Of a stretch of 14,024 nucleotides of DNA, positions 1 through 6,156 are shown in pieces (the stretch's first letter is position 1; every line of letters starts with the position of its first letter). Source of the DNA: Prevotella sp. (GTDB lineage Bacteria > Bacteroidota > Bacteroidia > Bacteroidales > Bacteroidaceae); contig JAJPYV010000343.1 in NCBI GenBank assembly GCA_021204735.1, positions 1-14,024 of the forward strand, written 5' to 3'. Position numbers and translations under genes: made by a program. The notes beneath the pieces are model-generated. The model ran no database searches and was not told the origin of the DNA. It saw only the letters and a program-made list of their open reading frames with translations.

Positions 1-12
1 GTATATCAAAAA

Positions 13-44
13 TTTGCGTACTATCCAAAAAGATATTATTTTTG
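13..44 (+). promoter_or_regulatory. Bacteroidota-type promoter for the DUF5053-rsmD unit
   Basis: A TTTG at 13-16 is followed, after 20 bases, by TATTTTTG at 37-44, an exact match to the TAnnTTTG -7 element of the Bacteroidota primary sigma factor. The -33/-7 spacing is as expected. Transcription would start near base 50, giving a leader of only about 15 bases before the ATG at 66. It is placed to drive the small DUF5053-like gene and the closely packed genes after it. The match is seen in the sequence; activity is inferred. Confidence 0.65.
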
Positions 45-65
45 CGGAGTTAATACAAAAGTATT

Positions 66-341
66 ATGAAGATGCAAAGTACAGACCGAATAACGGACAT
101 GAAGCGTAGGATGAAGGATATTTATCTCAGCGTGTCATGGAGAGAGATCTCAAGAACTTATTTCGATAAGTCTGTGCCTTGGTTTCAACACAAGATGTAT
201 GGGATAGATGGTAATGGGGGAGTTGGCGGTTTCAGTGAGGAAGAAGCCCGTCAGCTAAAAGGCGCGTTAATAGATTTGAGTGATAGAATAAGAAAGGCGG
301 CAGATAATATTCCCGTTACCAATGATATATCCGTCATTTGA
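66..341 (+). CDS. Small DUF5053-like protein, possible helix-turn-helix
   Basis: This 91-residue protein has no signal peptide or membrane segment and is probably cytoplasmic. It resembles the DUF5053 family of small Bacteroidota proteins: a short N-terminal helix, then a segment like 'ISRTYFDKSVPWFQHKMYG' (residues 28-46), a Gly-rich turn, and 'FSEEEARQLKGALIDLSDRI' (56-75). The middle segment looks like two helices of a helix-turn-helix ending in a Ser-x-x-Trp recognition helix, so DNA binding is possible but not shown. No function is established for the family as far as I know. ATG at 66 is the first start after the promoter; ATG at 99 (residue 12) would also keep the whole conserved region. 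The next gene begins 11 bases after the stop, so co-transcription is likely. The family call is from memory of its pattern. Confidence 0.6.
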   Translation: MKMQSTDRITDMKRRMKDIYLSVSWREISRTYFDKSVPWFQHKMYGIDGNGGVGGFSEEEARQLKGALIDLSDRIRKAADNIPVTNDISVI

Positions 342-352
342 TAGGGAACATT

Positions 353-829
353 ATGAAAATCAATAATAATCATATATTAGCGGTATTGGTTATCGTATTG
401 GCAATTGTGTGTGTCATATCAATCACTACACCTATACGCTTTGAAAGCCAGCAGGAAAAGCGTGAGAAAGTAGTGAAAGAACGACTTATAAGAATCAGAC
501 ATGCGGAGGAACGCTTTAAGAATTCGAAAGGAGTCTATGCAGAAGATTTCAGATTGCTGATAAAAAGTGGACTGCTTGCCGATTCATTGCAGTATGTCCC
601 ATTTAGTGGGGGTACACAGTTTTCGCTTATGGCAACGATGTACACTACAAAATCAGGACGACAGTTGCCGCTCATGGAGTGTGGAACAACGTACGATGAA
701 TATCTCAAGGGTCTTGATAAGAAAGGTATAGCAAATCTTATTGATAAAGCTACAAATATGGGAAAATATCCAGGGTTAAAAATAGGAGACATAACCAAAC
801 CTAACGACAATGCAGGAAATTGGGAGTAA
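353..829 (+). CDS. Single-pass membrane protein with pilin-like layout
   Basis: This is a conserved-hypothetical type protein of 158 residues. A short polar N-terminus (MKINNNH) is followed by one strong hydrophobic helix (about residues 8-28). A long charged helix comes next (about 35-60, rich in Arg, Lys and Glu), and then a globular C-terminal part. That order, and the pattern A-E-E-R-F-K..G-V-Y-x-x-D-F-x-x-L-I, recall type II secretion pseudopilins, where the helix packs on a small sheet. No prepilin peptidase site (Gly before Phe/Glu) is visible, so it is probably a membrane-anchored protein with the bulk outside the cytoplasm. I chose ATG 353, preceded by AGGGA at 343-347; a TTG at 338 would overlap the upstream stop and adds only five residues. 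The end overlaps the next gene by 20 bases, which suggests translational coupling. The function is unknown. Confidence 0.7.
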   Translation: MKINNNHILAVLVIVLAIVCVISITTPIRFESQQEKREKVVKERLIRIRHAEERFKNSKGVYAEDFRLLIKSGLLADSLQYVPFSGGTQFSLMATMYTTKSGRQLPLMECGTTYDEYLKGLDKKGIANLIDKATNMGKYPGLKIGDITKPNDNAGNWE

Positions 830-1622
830 TATCATATTGAACAAGCAGAGGTTGACAATACGAATTGGTCAATATTCTCTTTCGTTCTCTGCCACCAAGA
901 CGGATGATACAAAGAATATCTTGTACGAACCATATACAGTAAAGAGTGGGATGTCAATGGCAGCCAATCTTAGAATAGCGTTTAAGGAGATAGACTTGTT
1001 AAACAATGGATGGCAACGTGCTGAAGCGTTGATAGACTCGCCTGTGTTAATGATACCGATAGACTTATTCAACGAAAGTCAGAAGGAAGTTTTTTTCCAT
1101 AATGCAATTACAGGGCATGAAAAAGACAATGTATTATACAATGTATTGCCATCGCTTAACGCAGTTGCTTTATATGCCATAAACAAGGATTTGAAGCTCG
1201 TGATTGATGATCATTTCAATGACGTTCGTTATACTCATATATGCGTGTCTGTATGGAATCATTTGTATCGAAGGAGTTTTACTGGGGTGAGAATGAAACT
1301 TTATGCCTATTTTCATGACAAAAAACTTGATGTTTTCAGTTTCAAACAGAACCGTTTCAGGTTTACCAATAGTTTTGACACCAATATTGCATCAGATGCA
1401 ATATATTTTATATTAAACATTTGGAAACAGTTGGCTTTCAACAATAAGAGGGATGAATTGCATCTCGTTGGAGACATTCCCGATAGGGAGACTTTGGAAA
1501 AGGAACTTCGCTCGTTTATATTTAATGTTTATGTTGTAAATCCCCAGGCAGCGTTCAATAATTATCCAATTGCGAAAATAAAGAATATTCCATACGACTT
1601 AATAGCTCATTTTATGAAATGA
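810..1622 (+). CDS. DUF3822 family protein
   Basis: This 270-residue soluble protein has no signal or membrane segments. It matches the DUF3822 pattern of Bacteroidota: an N-terminal 'LTIRIGQYSLSF' strand pair (15-26); a central block with 'VLMIPIDLF' (79-87); a second half with 'VRMKLYAYFHDKKLDVFSF'; and a phenylalanine/asparagine-rich stretch followed by 'DAIYFILNIWKQLAF'. The family is thought to have a duplicated actin/ASKHA-like fold and its role is unknown. It is commonly found next to rsmD in Bacteroidota, as here (44 bases upstream). The start ATG at 810 lies inside the end of the preceding membrane-protein gene (20-base overlap in a different frame). Co-expression and perhaps a shared task of the two are inferred. 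Confidence 0.75.
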   Translation: MQEIGSNIILNKQRLTIRIGQYSLSFSATKTDDTKNILYEPYTVKSGMSMAANLRIAFKEIDLLNNGWQRAEALIDSPVLMIPIDLFNESQKEVFFHNAITGHEKDNVLYNVLPSLNAVALYAINKDLKLVIDDHFNDVRYTHICVSVWNHLYRRSFTGVRMKLYAYFHDKKLDVFSFKQNRFRFTNSFDTNIASDAIYFILNIWKQLAFNNKRDELHLVGDIPDRETLEKELRSFIFNVYVVNPQAAFNNYPIAKIKNIPYDLIAHFMK

Positions 1623-1633
1623 TGATTGTATTT

Positions 1634-1666
1634 AAGGAGGAAGTGAAATATTTTCATAAGAAATAG
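1634..1666 (+). promoter_or_regulatory. AAGGAGG site and 7-codon mini-frame before rsmD
   Basis: A perfect AAGGAGG (1634-1640) sits 26 bases upstream of the rsmD ATG, too far for normal use. A GTG at 1643 opens a seven-codon frame (V/M-K-Y-F-H-K-K) that ends in TAG at 1664-1666, directly abutting and in frame with the rsmD ATG. TGAAA (1644-1648) and TTTCA (1652-1656) can pair; looping this out would bring AAGGAGG to about 11 bases from the ATG. Strong Shine-Dalgarno sites are unusual in this phylum. The sequence is seen; its use in initiation is speculative. Confidence 0.3.
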
Positions 1667-2203
1667 ATGAGAATAATAACGGGAAAATATAAGGGGCGTC
1701 GTTTTGATATACCCCATTCTTTTAAGGCGAGACCGACAACAGATTTTGCCAAGGAGAATATCTTTAATGTACTGAACGGTTATATTGTTTTTGAGGGAGC
1801 GACGGCACTCGATCTTTTTTCTGGAACTGGCAGTATTTCTCTCGAATTTTTGTCACGTGGTTGTTCACAGGTAATAAGTGTTGAGGGAGATAAAGATCAC
1901 CATGCATTTATCCGGCAGTGTCTAAAAAAACTCGATGATAACAATTGTATTCCTCTGCGTGGTGACGTGTTTCGATTTATAAAGAGTTGTCATACACAAT
2001 TTGATGTGATTTTCGCCGACCCACCATACACTCTTGAAAACCTACAGGAGATACCAACGCTCATACGTGTGAGCAATATCCTTAAATCAGAAGGTGTATT
2101 CGTTTTAGAGCATGGAAATAAGTACAATTTTGAGACTGAACCAGGATTTGTGGAGCACAGGGCATACGGAAGTGTTAATTTCTCCATTTTCCAAACAGTA
2201 TAA
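1667..2203 (+). CDS. rsmD: 16S rRNA (guanine966-N2)-methyltransferase RsmD
   Basis: RsmD methylates the N2 of G966 in 16S rRNA, using S-adenosylmethionine, on the assembling small subunit in the cytoplasm. The 178-residue length is typical. Visible motifs are the conserved N-terminus MRIITGKYKGRRF with RPTTD (22-26), the SAM-binding motif I 'LDLFSGTGSISLE' (48-60), the acidic SAM-ribose contact region 'VEGD' (72-75), and the catalytic 'DPPY' (118-121) of N2-guanine/N6-adenine methyltransferases. The start ATG is preceded in frame by a TAG at once, so it cannot extend upstream. It is the last gene of the first + strand cluster, 44 bases after the DUF3822 gene. No clear terminator hairpin follows, only an A-rich run (2204-2219). 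Assignment is firm on motifs. Confidence 0.93.
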   Translation: MRIITGKYKGRRFDIPHSFKARPTTDFAKENIFNVLNGYIVFEGATALDLFSGTGSISLEFLSRGCSQVISVEGDKDHHAFIRQCLKKLDDNNCIPLRGDVFRFIKSCHTQFDVIFADPPYTLENLQEIPTLIRVSNILKSEGVFVLEHGNKYNFETEPGFVEHRAYGSVNFSIFQTV

Positions 2204-2285
2204 ATAAAAACTAAAAAAAGTTGACAACAGTGTACTTTTCCGTTTGAAACATCAAAAATCTTGTTTTTTATTTGTATCTTTACAC

Positions 2286-2308
2286 GCCCTTTGTACATAT
2301 AAAAGGGC
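2286..2308 (+). repeat. 7-bp inverted repeat at the recJ promoter
   Basis: GCCCTTT (2286-2292) and AAAGGGC (2302-2308) are perfectly complementary around a 9-base spacer. The repeat covers the putative -33 TTTG of the recJ promoter. It could be an operator or, if transcription starts further upstream near 2275-2282 (another TATCTTTA), a hairpin in the leader. No T-run follows, so a terminator for rsmD is unlikely. Confidence 0.35.
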
Positions 2309-2321
2309 TCTTATATCTTTA
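2290..2321 (+). promoter_or_regulatory. Probable promoter of recJ-recQ
   Basis: TTTG at 2290-2293 is followed, after 20 bases, by TATCTTTA at 2314-2321, a 7-of-8 match to TAnnTTTG. Predicted transcription start is near 2327, about 40 bases before the recJ ATG. A second TATCTTTA at 2275-2282 lacks a well-spaced -33 element. The A-rich leader just before the ATG (2340-2367) is typical of translation starts in this phylum. Activity is inferred. Confidence 0.45.
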
Positions 2322-2367
2322 TATAAGGACCTTCGTGGCTAAGAAATAAAAATAAAAAACAACATAA

Positions 2368-4104
2368 ATGCATTTCAAATGGAACTACAAAACACCAACA
2401 TCCGAGCAAAAAAAGGCGGCTGAAGAATTAGGAGCCAAGTTAGGGATAAGTCCCCTTTTGGCAAATATACTCATTCAGCGTGACATTACCACGGAATCCG
2501 CTGCCAAACGGTTCTTCCGACCCCAATTGAGCGACTTGATAAACCCGTTCCTGATGAAGGATATGTATGTGGCTGTAGATAGGCTCAATGATGCGATGGG
2601 GCGTAAAGAGCGAATAATGGTGTATGGTGACTATGACGTTGACGGTTGTACTGCCGTCGCGCTTGTGTACAAGTTTCTGCAGCAATTCTATTCGAATGTA
2701 GACTATTATATTCCTGACCGTTACGATGAGGGGTATGGAGTGAGTTATAAGGGAATAGACTATGCTCATGAAACTGGTGTGAAATTGATAATAATCCTTG
2801 ACTGCGGTATCAAGGCGGTAGATGAAATTGTATATGCGAAAAAACTCGGCATTGATTTCATTATTTGTGATCACCATGTTCCCGATGAGGAAGTGCCACC
2901 CGCTGTCGCTGTCCTCAATCCTAAACGAAGCGATGACACATATCCTTTCAAGCACCTTTCTGGTTGTGGGGTAGGATTCAAGTTCATGCAGGCCTTTGCG
3001 AAGAACAATGGTATTTCGTTTTCCCGACTTATCCCTTTGCTTGATTTCTGTGCTGTGAGTATTGCCGCAGATATTGTTCCCGTTGTAGACGAGAATCGTA
3101 TATTGGCATATTATGGTCTTAGGCAATTGAATCAGAATCCGAATGTCGGACTAAAAGCCATAATCGACATCTGTGGACTTAATGGCAGGACGATTACCAT
3201 GAGTGACATAGTTTTCAAAATCGGACCGCGCATAAATGCTTCGGGCAGGATGGAGAACGGCAGAGAGAGCGTTGACTTGCTTGTGGAGAAGGATTTCATC
3301 AGTGCACTTAATGAGGCGAAGCATATTAACGAATATAATGAGCTACGTAAGGACATTGATAAGCAGATGACTGAGGAGGCCAATCAGATTGTTGCGAGGA
3401 TAGAGAGCCAGAAGCGTCATTCGAGTATTGTTCTCTATGATGAAAATTGGAAAAAAGGTGTTATAGGCATAGTAGCTTCCCGCCTTACGGAAATATATTT
3501 CCGTCCTACTATCGTGTTGACGCGGGAAGATGACCTTGCGACGGGGTCTGCACGTAGCGTTACAGGCTTTGATGTATATTCTGCAATAAAGAGTTGTCGG
3601 GATCTTTTAAAGAGTTTTGGAGGGCATACATACGCCACAGGACTGACATTGAAGTGGAAAGATGTGCCAGAGTTCAGAAAGCGGTTTCAGAAATATGTTG
3701 AAGAACATATAAAACCCGAACAGACGGAGGCAAATCTTGACATTGATGCTGTTATCAATTTCAAGGATATAACACATAAGTTTCATTCAGATGTTAAGAA
3801 ATTCGGACCGTTCGGTCCATTGAATCCAAAACCTCTATTTTGTACTACAGATGTTTATGATTTCGGCACAAGTAAGGTGGTTGGAAGGGATCAGGAACAC
3901 ATAAAACTGGAGCTTGTGGACTCAAAGTCAAACAACGTGATGAACGGTATAGCATTTGGGCAAAGTGGAGCAGCACGATATATCAAATCAAAACGGAGTT
4001 TTGACATTGCATACACATTAGAAGACAATGTTTATAAACATAACGACGTTCAACTGCAAATAGAGGATATTCGTCCTACTGATGGAGGAGAGGAAATAGA
4101 ATAG
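2368..4104 (+). CDS. recJ: Single-stranded-DNA-specific exonuclease RecJ
   Basis: RecJ is a metal-dependent 5'-3' exonuclease on single-stranded DNA that acts in the cytoplasm in RecF-pathway recombination, mismatch repair and fork processing. The 578 residues match the usual bacterial length. DHH phosphoesterase motifs are present in order: 'VYGDYDVDG' (85-93), 'DCGIK' (145-149), 'DHH' (168-170) and 'SGCGVGFK' (198-205). These are followed by 'GPRINASGR' (286-294), the DHHA1 region with 'WKKGVIGIVASRL' (361-373), 'GSAR' (393-396) and 'SFGGHTYATGL' (416-426). A C-terminal OB-like domain (about 460-570) completes the protein. The family usually has an Ala-Ala before Gly-Leu where this has Ala-Thr, a mild change. 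recQ starts 30 bases after the stop with no terminator between, so the two are almost surely one transcript. Confidence 0.95.
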   Translation: MHFKWNYKTPTSEQKKAAEELGAKLGISPLLANILIQRDITTESAAKRFFRPQLSDLINPFLMKDMYVAVDRLNDAMGRKERIMVYGDYDVDGCTAVALVYKFLQQFYSNVDYYIPDRYDEGYGVSYKGIDYAHETGVKLIIILDCGIKAVDEIVYAKKLGIDFIICDHHVPDEEVPPAVAVLNPKRSDDTYPFKHLSGCGVGFKFMQAFAKNNGISFSRLIPLLDFCAVSIAADIVPVVDENRILAYYGLRQLNQNPNVGLKAIIDICGLNGRTITMSDIVFKIGPRINASGRMENGRESVDLLVEKDFISALNEAKHINEYNELRKDIDKQMTEEANQIVARIESQKRHSSIVLYDENWKKGVIGIVASRLTEIYFRPTIVLTREDDLATGSARSVTGFDVYSAIKSCRDLLKSFGGHTYATGLTLKWKDVPEFRKRFQKYVEEHIKPEQTEANLDIDAVINFKDITHKFHSDVKKFGPFGPLNPKPLFCTTDVYDFGTSKVVGRDQEHIKLELVDSKSNNVMNGIAFGQSGAARYIKSKRSFDIAYTLEDNVYKHNDVQLQIEDIRPTDGGEEIE

Positions 4105-4134
4105 TTCAACAGGTCCCATAACTTCAATGCTAAT

Positions 4135-6057
4135 ATGTATAAATCAGAAGACATATTGAAAGAGATACTCCATAAGTATTGGGGTTATGAGGATTTTCGT
4201 GGTATCCAGCGGGAGATAATCGAAAGTATTTATTCAGGGCGTGACACTTTGGGACTTATGCCTACTGGGGGAGGAAAGTCGATAACTTTTCAGGTACCTG
4301 CGATTGCTAAAAACGGTGTATGTCTTGTTATTACGCCTCTTGTTGCCTTGATGAAAGATCAGGTTGTTAATTTGCGTTCCCATGGTATAAAGGCAGCTGC
4401 TATCCACAGTAGTATGTCACATGCAGAGATACTTACGACACTTGAAAATGCAGTGTTTGGAGGTATAAAAATTCTCTATGTATCGCCTGAACGTCTATCT
4501 TCAGAGCTTTTCTTGAAAAAACTTTCCCACATGAATGTCAGTTTCATCACAGTTGATGAAGCACATTGCATAAGTCAATGGGGTTATGATTTTCGTCCGT
4601 CTTACCTTAAGATAAATGAGATAAGAAATATTAAGCCTGAAGCTCCGATTCTTGCCCTTACCGCTACAGCCACAACAAGAGTGATTGATGATATTCAAGT
4701 ACGTCTTGGGTTTAAGGAAAAGAATGTTTTCCGCATGAGTTATGAGCGCAAAAATCTTGCATATATTGTTAAGAAATCGCCTGACAAGCAAGCAGAGGTT
4801 TTGCGCATATTGAAATCGGTGAATGGGTCTGCGATAATATATGTGAGGAGTAGAAGGCGTTCACGTGAAATATCAGAGTTGCTCAATGACAATAATGTGA
4901 GTGCTACTTTTTACAATGCAGGGTTGGAGGATGCTGCAAGAGATGAGCGACAAAATCAATGGCATGCAGGTAAGATAAGGGTTATGGTGGCGACCAACGC
5001 CTTCGGTATGGGTATAGACAAGCCAGACGTGCGAATCGTTATCCATTTGGACTGTCCTGATTCTTTGGAGGCTTATTTTCAGGAGGCTGGACGTGCAGGG
5101 CGTGATGGAAAGAATTCGTATGCTATAATGCTTTACAACAACAATGACAAGAGTAAACTTGAGCGTAGGATAGCGGAGAATTATCCAGAAAAGGACTATA
5201 TAAGGCAGGTCTATGAGCACTTGGCATATTTTTACCAGATAGGAATGGGAAGTGGCGCAGGTTGTAGGTTTGAATTCAATATCGATAGGTTTTGTCAGGC
5301 ATTCAAGCATTTCCCTATACAGGTAGATTCGTCCCTTAGCATACTTACAAAAGCTGGTTATATTCAATATGAGGATGAGTCTGATAGCAGGGCACGGATA
5401 AAAATGTTACTGACGCGCGACAGCTTATATCGTCTTGACAGTCTTACAACCCATGAGAATGCTGTAGTTACATCTCTATTGAGAAATTACGGAGGATTGT
5501 TCTCTGATTACAGTTATATTGATGAGAGTCTTATAGCATTGCAGTCAGGACTTGCAATGCCTGAACTTTATGTTTTATTGAAAGGTCTGAGCGAGCGAAG
5601 GATTATCCATTTCATACCTCGCAAGATGATACCACACATTAGTTACACTCAACGCAGGGAAGAAGCTGAACGTCTTGTGTTTCCTCCAGATATTTATGAT
5701 GACCGCAAAAAAGAATATATCGAGCGCATTCAGGCTGTTTTGAGTTATGCTACAAATGATGCCGAATGCCGCAGTCGTCAATTGTTAAGATACTTTGGTG
5801 AATTAAAATCTTCTGATTGCAACCAATGTGACGTATGCCTGTCTCATAAAAAAAAAGAAACTCCTAAGGAATTTTTGCAGACAGCTCAGATGCTAATAAA
5901 GAATTTATTGGCAGACAATAAACCACATATTGTTACAGACATAGATAAGATAGATTATAAAAGAGAGATTCTTGAGGAAGCTCTTGAGTATCTTATCAGC
6001 GAGGAAGATATAAAGGTGCATAATGGACAACTGCTAATGGAGTCGGTAAAGCGGTAA
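4135..6057 (+). CDS. recQ: ATP-dependent DNA helicase RecQ, Bacteroidota variant
   Basis: This superfamily 2 3'-5' DNA helicase of 640 residues works with RecJ in recombinational repair. Helicase motifs are complete: 'FRGIQREII' (21-29), Walker A 'PTGGGKS' (43-49), 'DEAH' (141-144) followed by the RecQ aromatic loop 'CISQWGYDFRP' (145-155), 'LTATAT' (175-180), 'ATNAFGMGIDK' (286-296) and 'QEAGRAGRDG' (316-325). The four zinc cysteines are Cys545, 562, 565 and 568 in 'ECRSRQLLRYFGE..CNQCDVC'. They lie about 220 residues after the arginine-finger motif, not about 50 as in E. coli RecQ; a winged-helix-like region (about 378-500) comes before them. After the zinc site only about 70 residues remain, with a small helical piece and no classical HRDC domain. 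I recall the same late-zinc order in other Bacteroidota RecQ proteins. The stop codon overlaps the terminator stem. Confidence 0.92.
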   Translation: MYKSEDILKEILHKYWGYEDFRGIQREIIESIYSGRDTLGLMPTGGGKSITFQVPAIAKNGVCLVITPLVALMKDQVVNLRSHGIKAAAIHSSMSHAEILTTLENAVFGGIKILYVSPERLSSELFLKKLSHMNVSFITVDEAHCISQWGYDFRPSYLKINEIRNIKPEAPILALTATATTRVIDDIQVRLGFKEKNVFRMSYERKNLAYIVKKSPDKQAEVLRILKSVNGSAIIYVRSRRRSREISELLNDNNVSATFYNAGLEDAARDERQNQWHAGKIRVMVATNAFGMGIDKPDVRIVIHLDCPDSLEAYFQEAGRAGRDGKNSYAIMLYNNNDKSKLERRIAENYPEKDYIRQVYEHLAYFYQIGMGSGAGCRFEFNIDRFCQAFKHFPIQVDSSLSILTKAGYIQYEDESDSRARIKMLLTRDSLYRLDSLTTHENAVVTSLLRNYGGLFSDYSYIDESLIALQSGLAMPELYVLLKGLSERRIIHFIPRKMIPHISYTQRREEAERLVFPPDIYDDRKKEYIERIQAVLSYATNDAECRSRQLLRYFGELKSSDCNQCDVCLSHKKKETPKEFLQTAQMLIKNLLADNKPHIVTDIDKIDYKREILEEALEYLISEEDIKVHNGQLLMESVKR

Positions 6058-6100
6058 TAAAACAGCCTCAAAAGTATGAAACTTCTGAGGCTGTTTTATT
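6056..6100. terminator. Bidirectional rho-independent terminator, recQ / glycan operon
   Basis: AATAAAACAGCCTCA (6056-6070) and TGAGGCTGTTTTATT (6086-6100) form a perfect 15-bp stem. Inside it, after an A-C mismatch, AAG/CTT gives three more pairs. The T-rich right arm serves recQ and the A-rich left arm gives U's on the minus strand, so it can stop both convergent transcripts. The left arm begins within the recQ TAA. Confidence 0.9.
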
Positions 6101-6123
6101 AAGGTTTTTGCCTTATATTGTAT

Positions 6124-6145
6124 AGCGCCGTTAAACATAGGCGCT
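6124..6145 (-). repeat. Short hairpin downstream of the beta-helix gene
   Basis: AGCGCC (6124-6129) and GGCGCT (6140-6145) form a 6-bp GC-rich stem with a 10-base loop, 12 bases after the stop of the minus-strand operon. It lacks a following U-run on that strand, so it may protect the 3' end or act before the main terminator at 6056-6100. Confidence 0.35.
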
Positions 6146-6156
6146 TCGGTGGCAAT

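Noticed and set aside
338..352. TTG start five codons upstream for the membrane protein
   Set aside because: It overlaps the upstream stop codon and adds only L/M-I-G-N-I. ATG at 353 gives a normal membrane-protein N-terminus.
2221..2226. TTGACA resembling an E. coli -35 box
   Set aside because: No TATAAT-like element lies 16-18 bases downstream, and this phylum uses TTTG/TAnnTTTG promoters; a better one is at 2290-2321.
2440..3126. 228-codon minus-strand frame opposite recJ
   Set aside because: It overlaps the DHH motif region of recJ and shows no motifs or start signal of its own.
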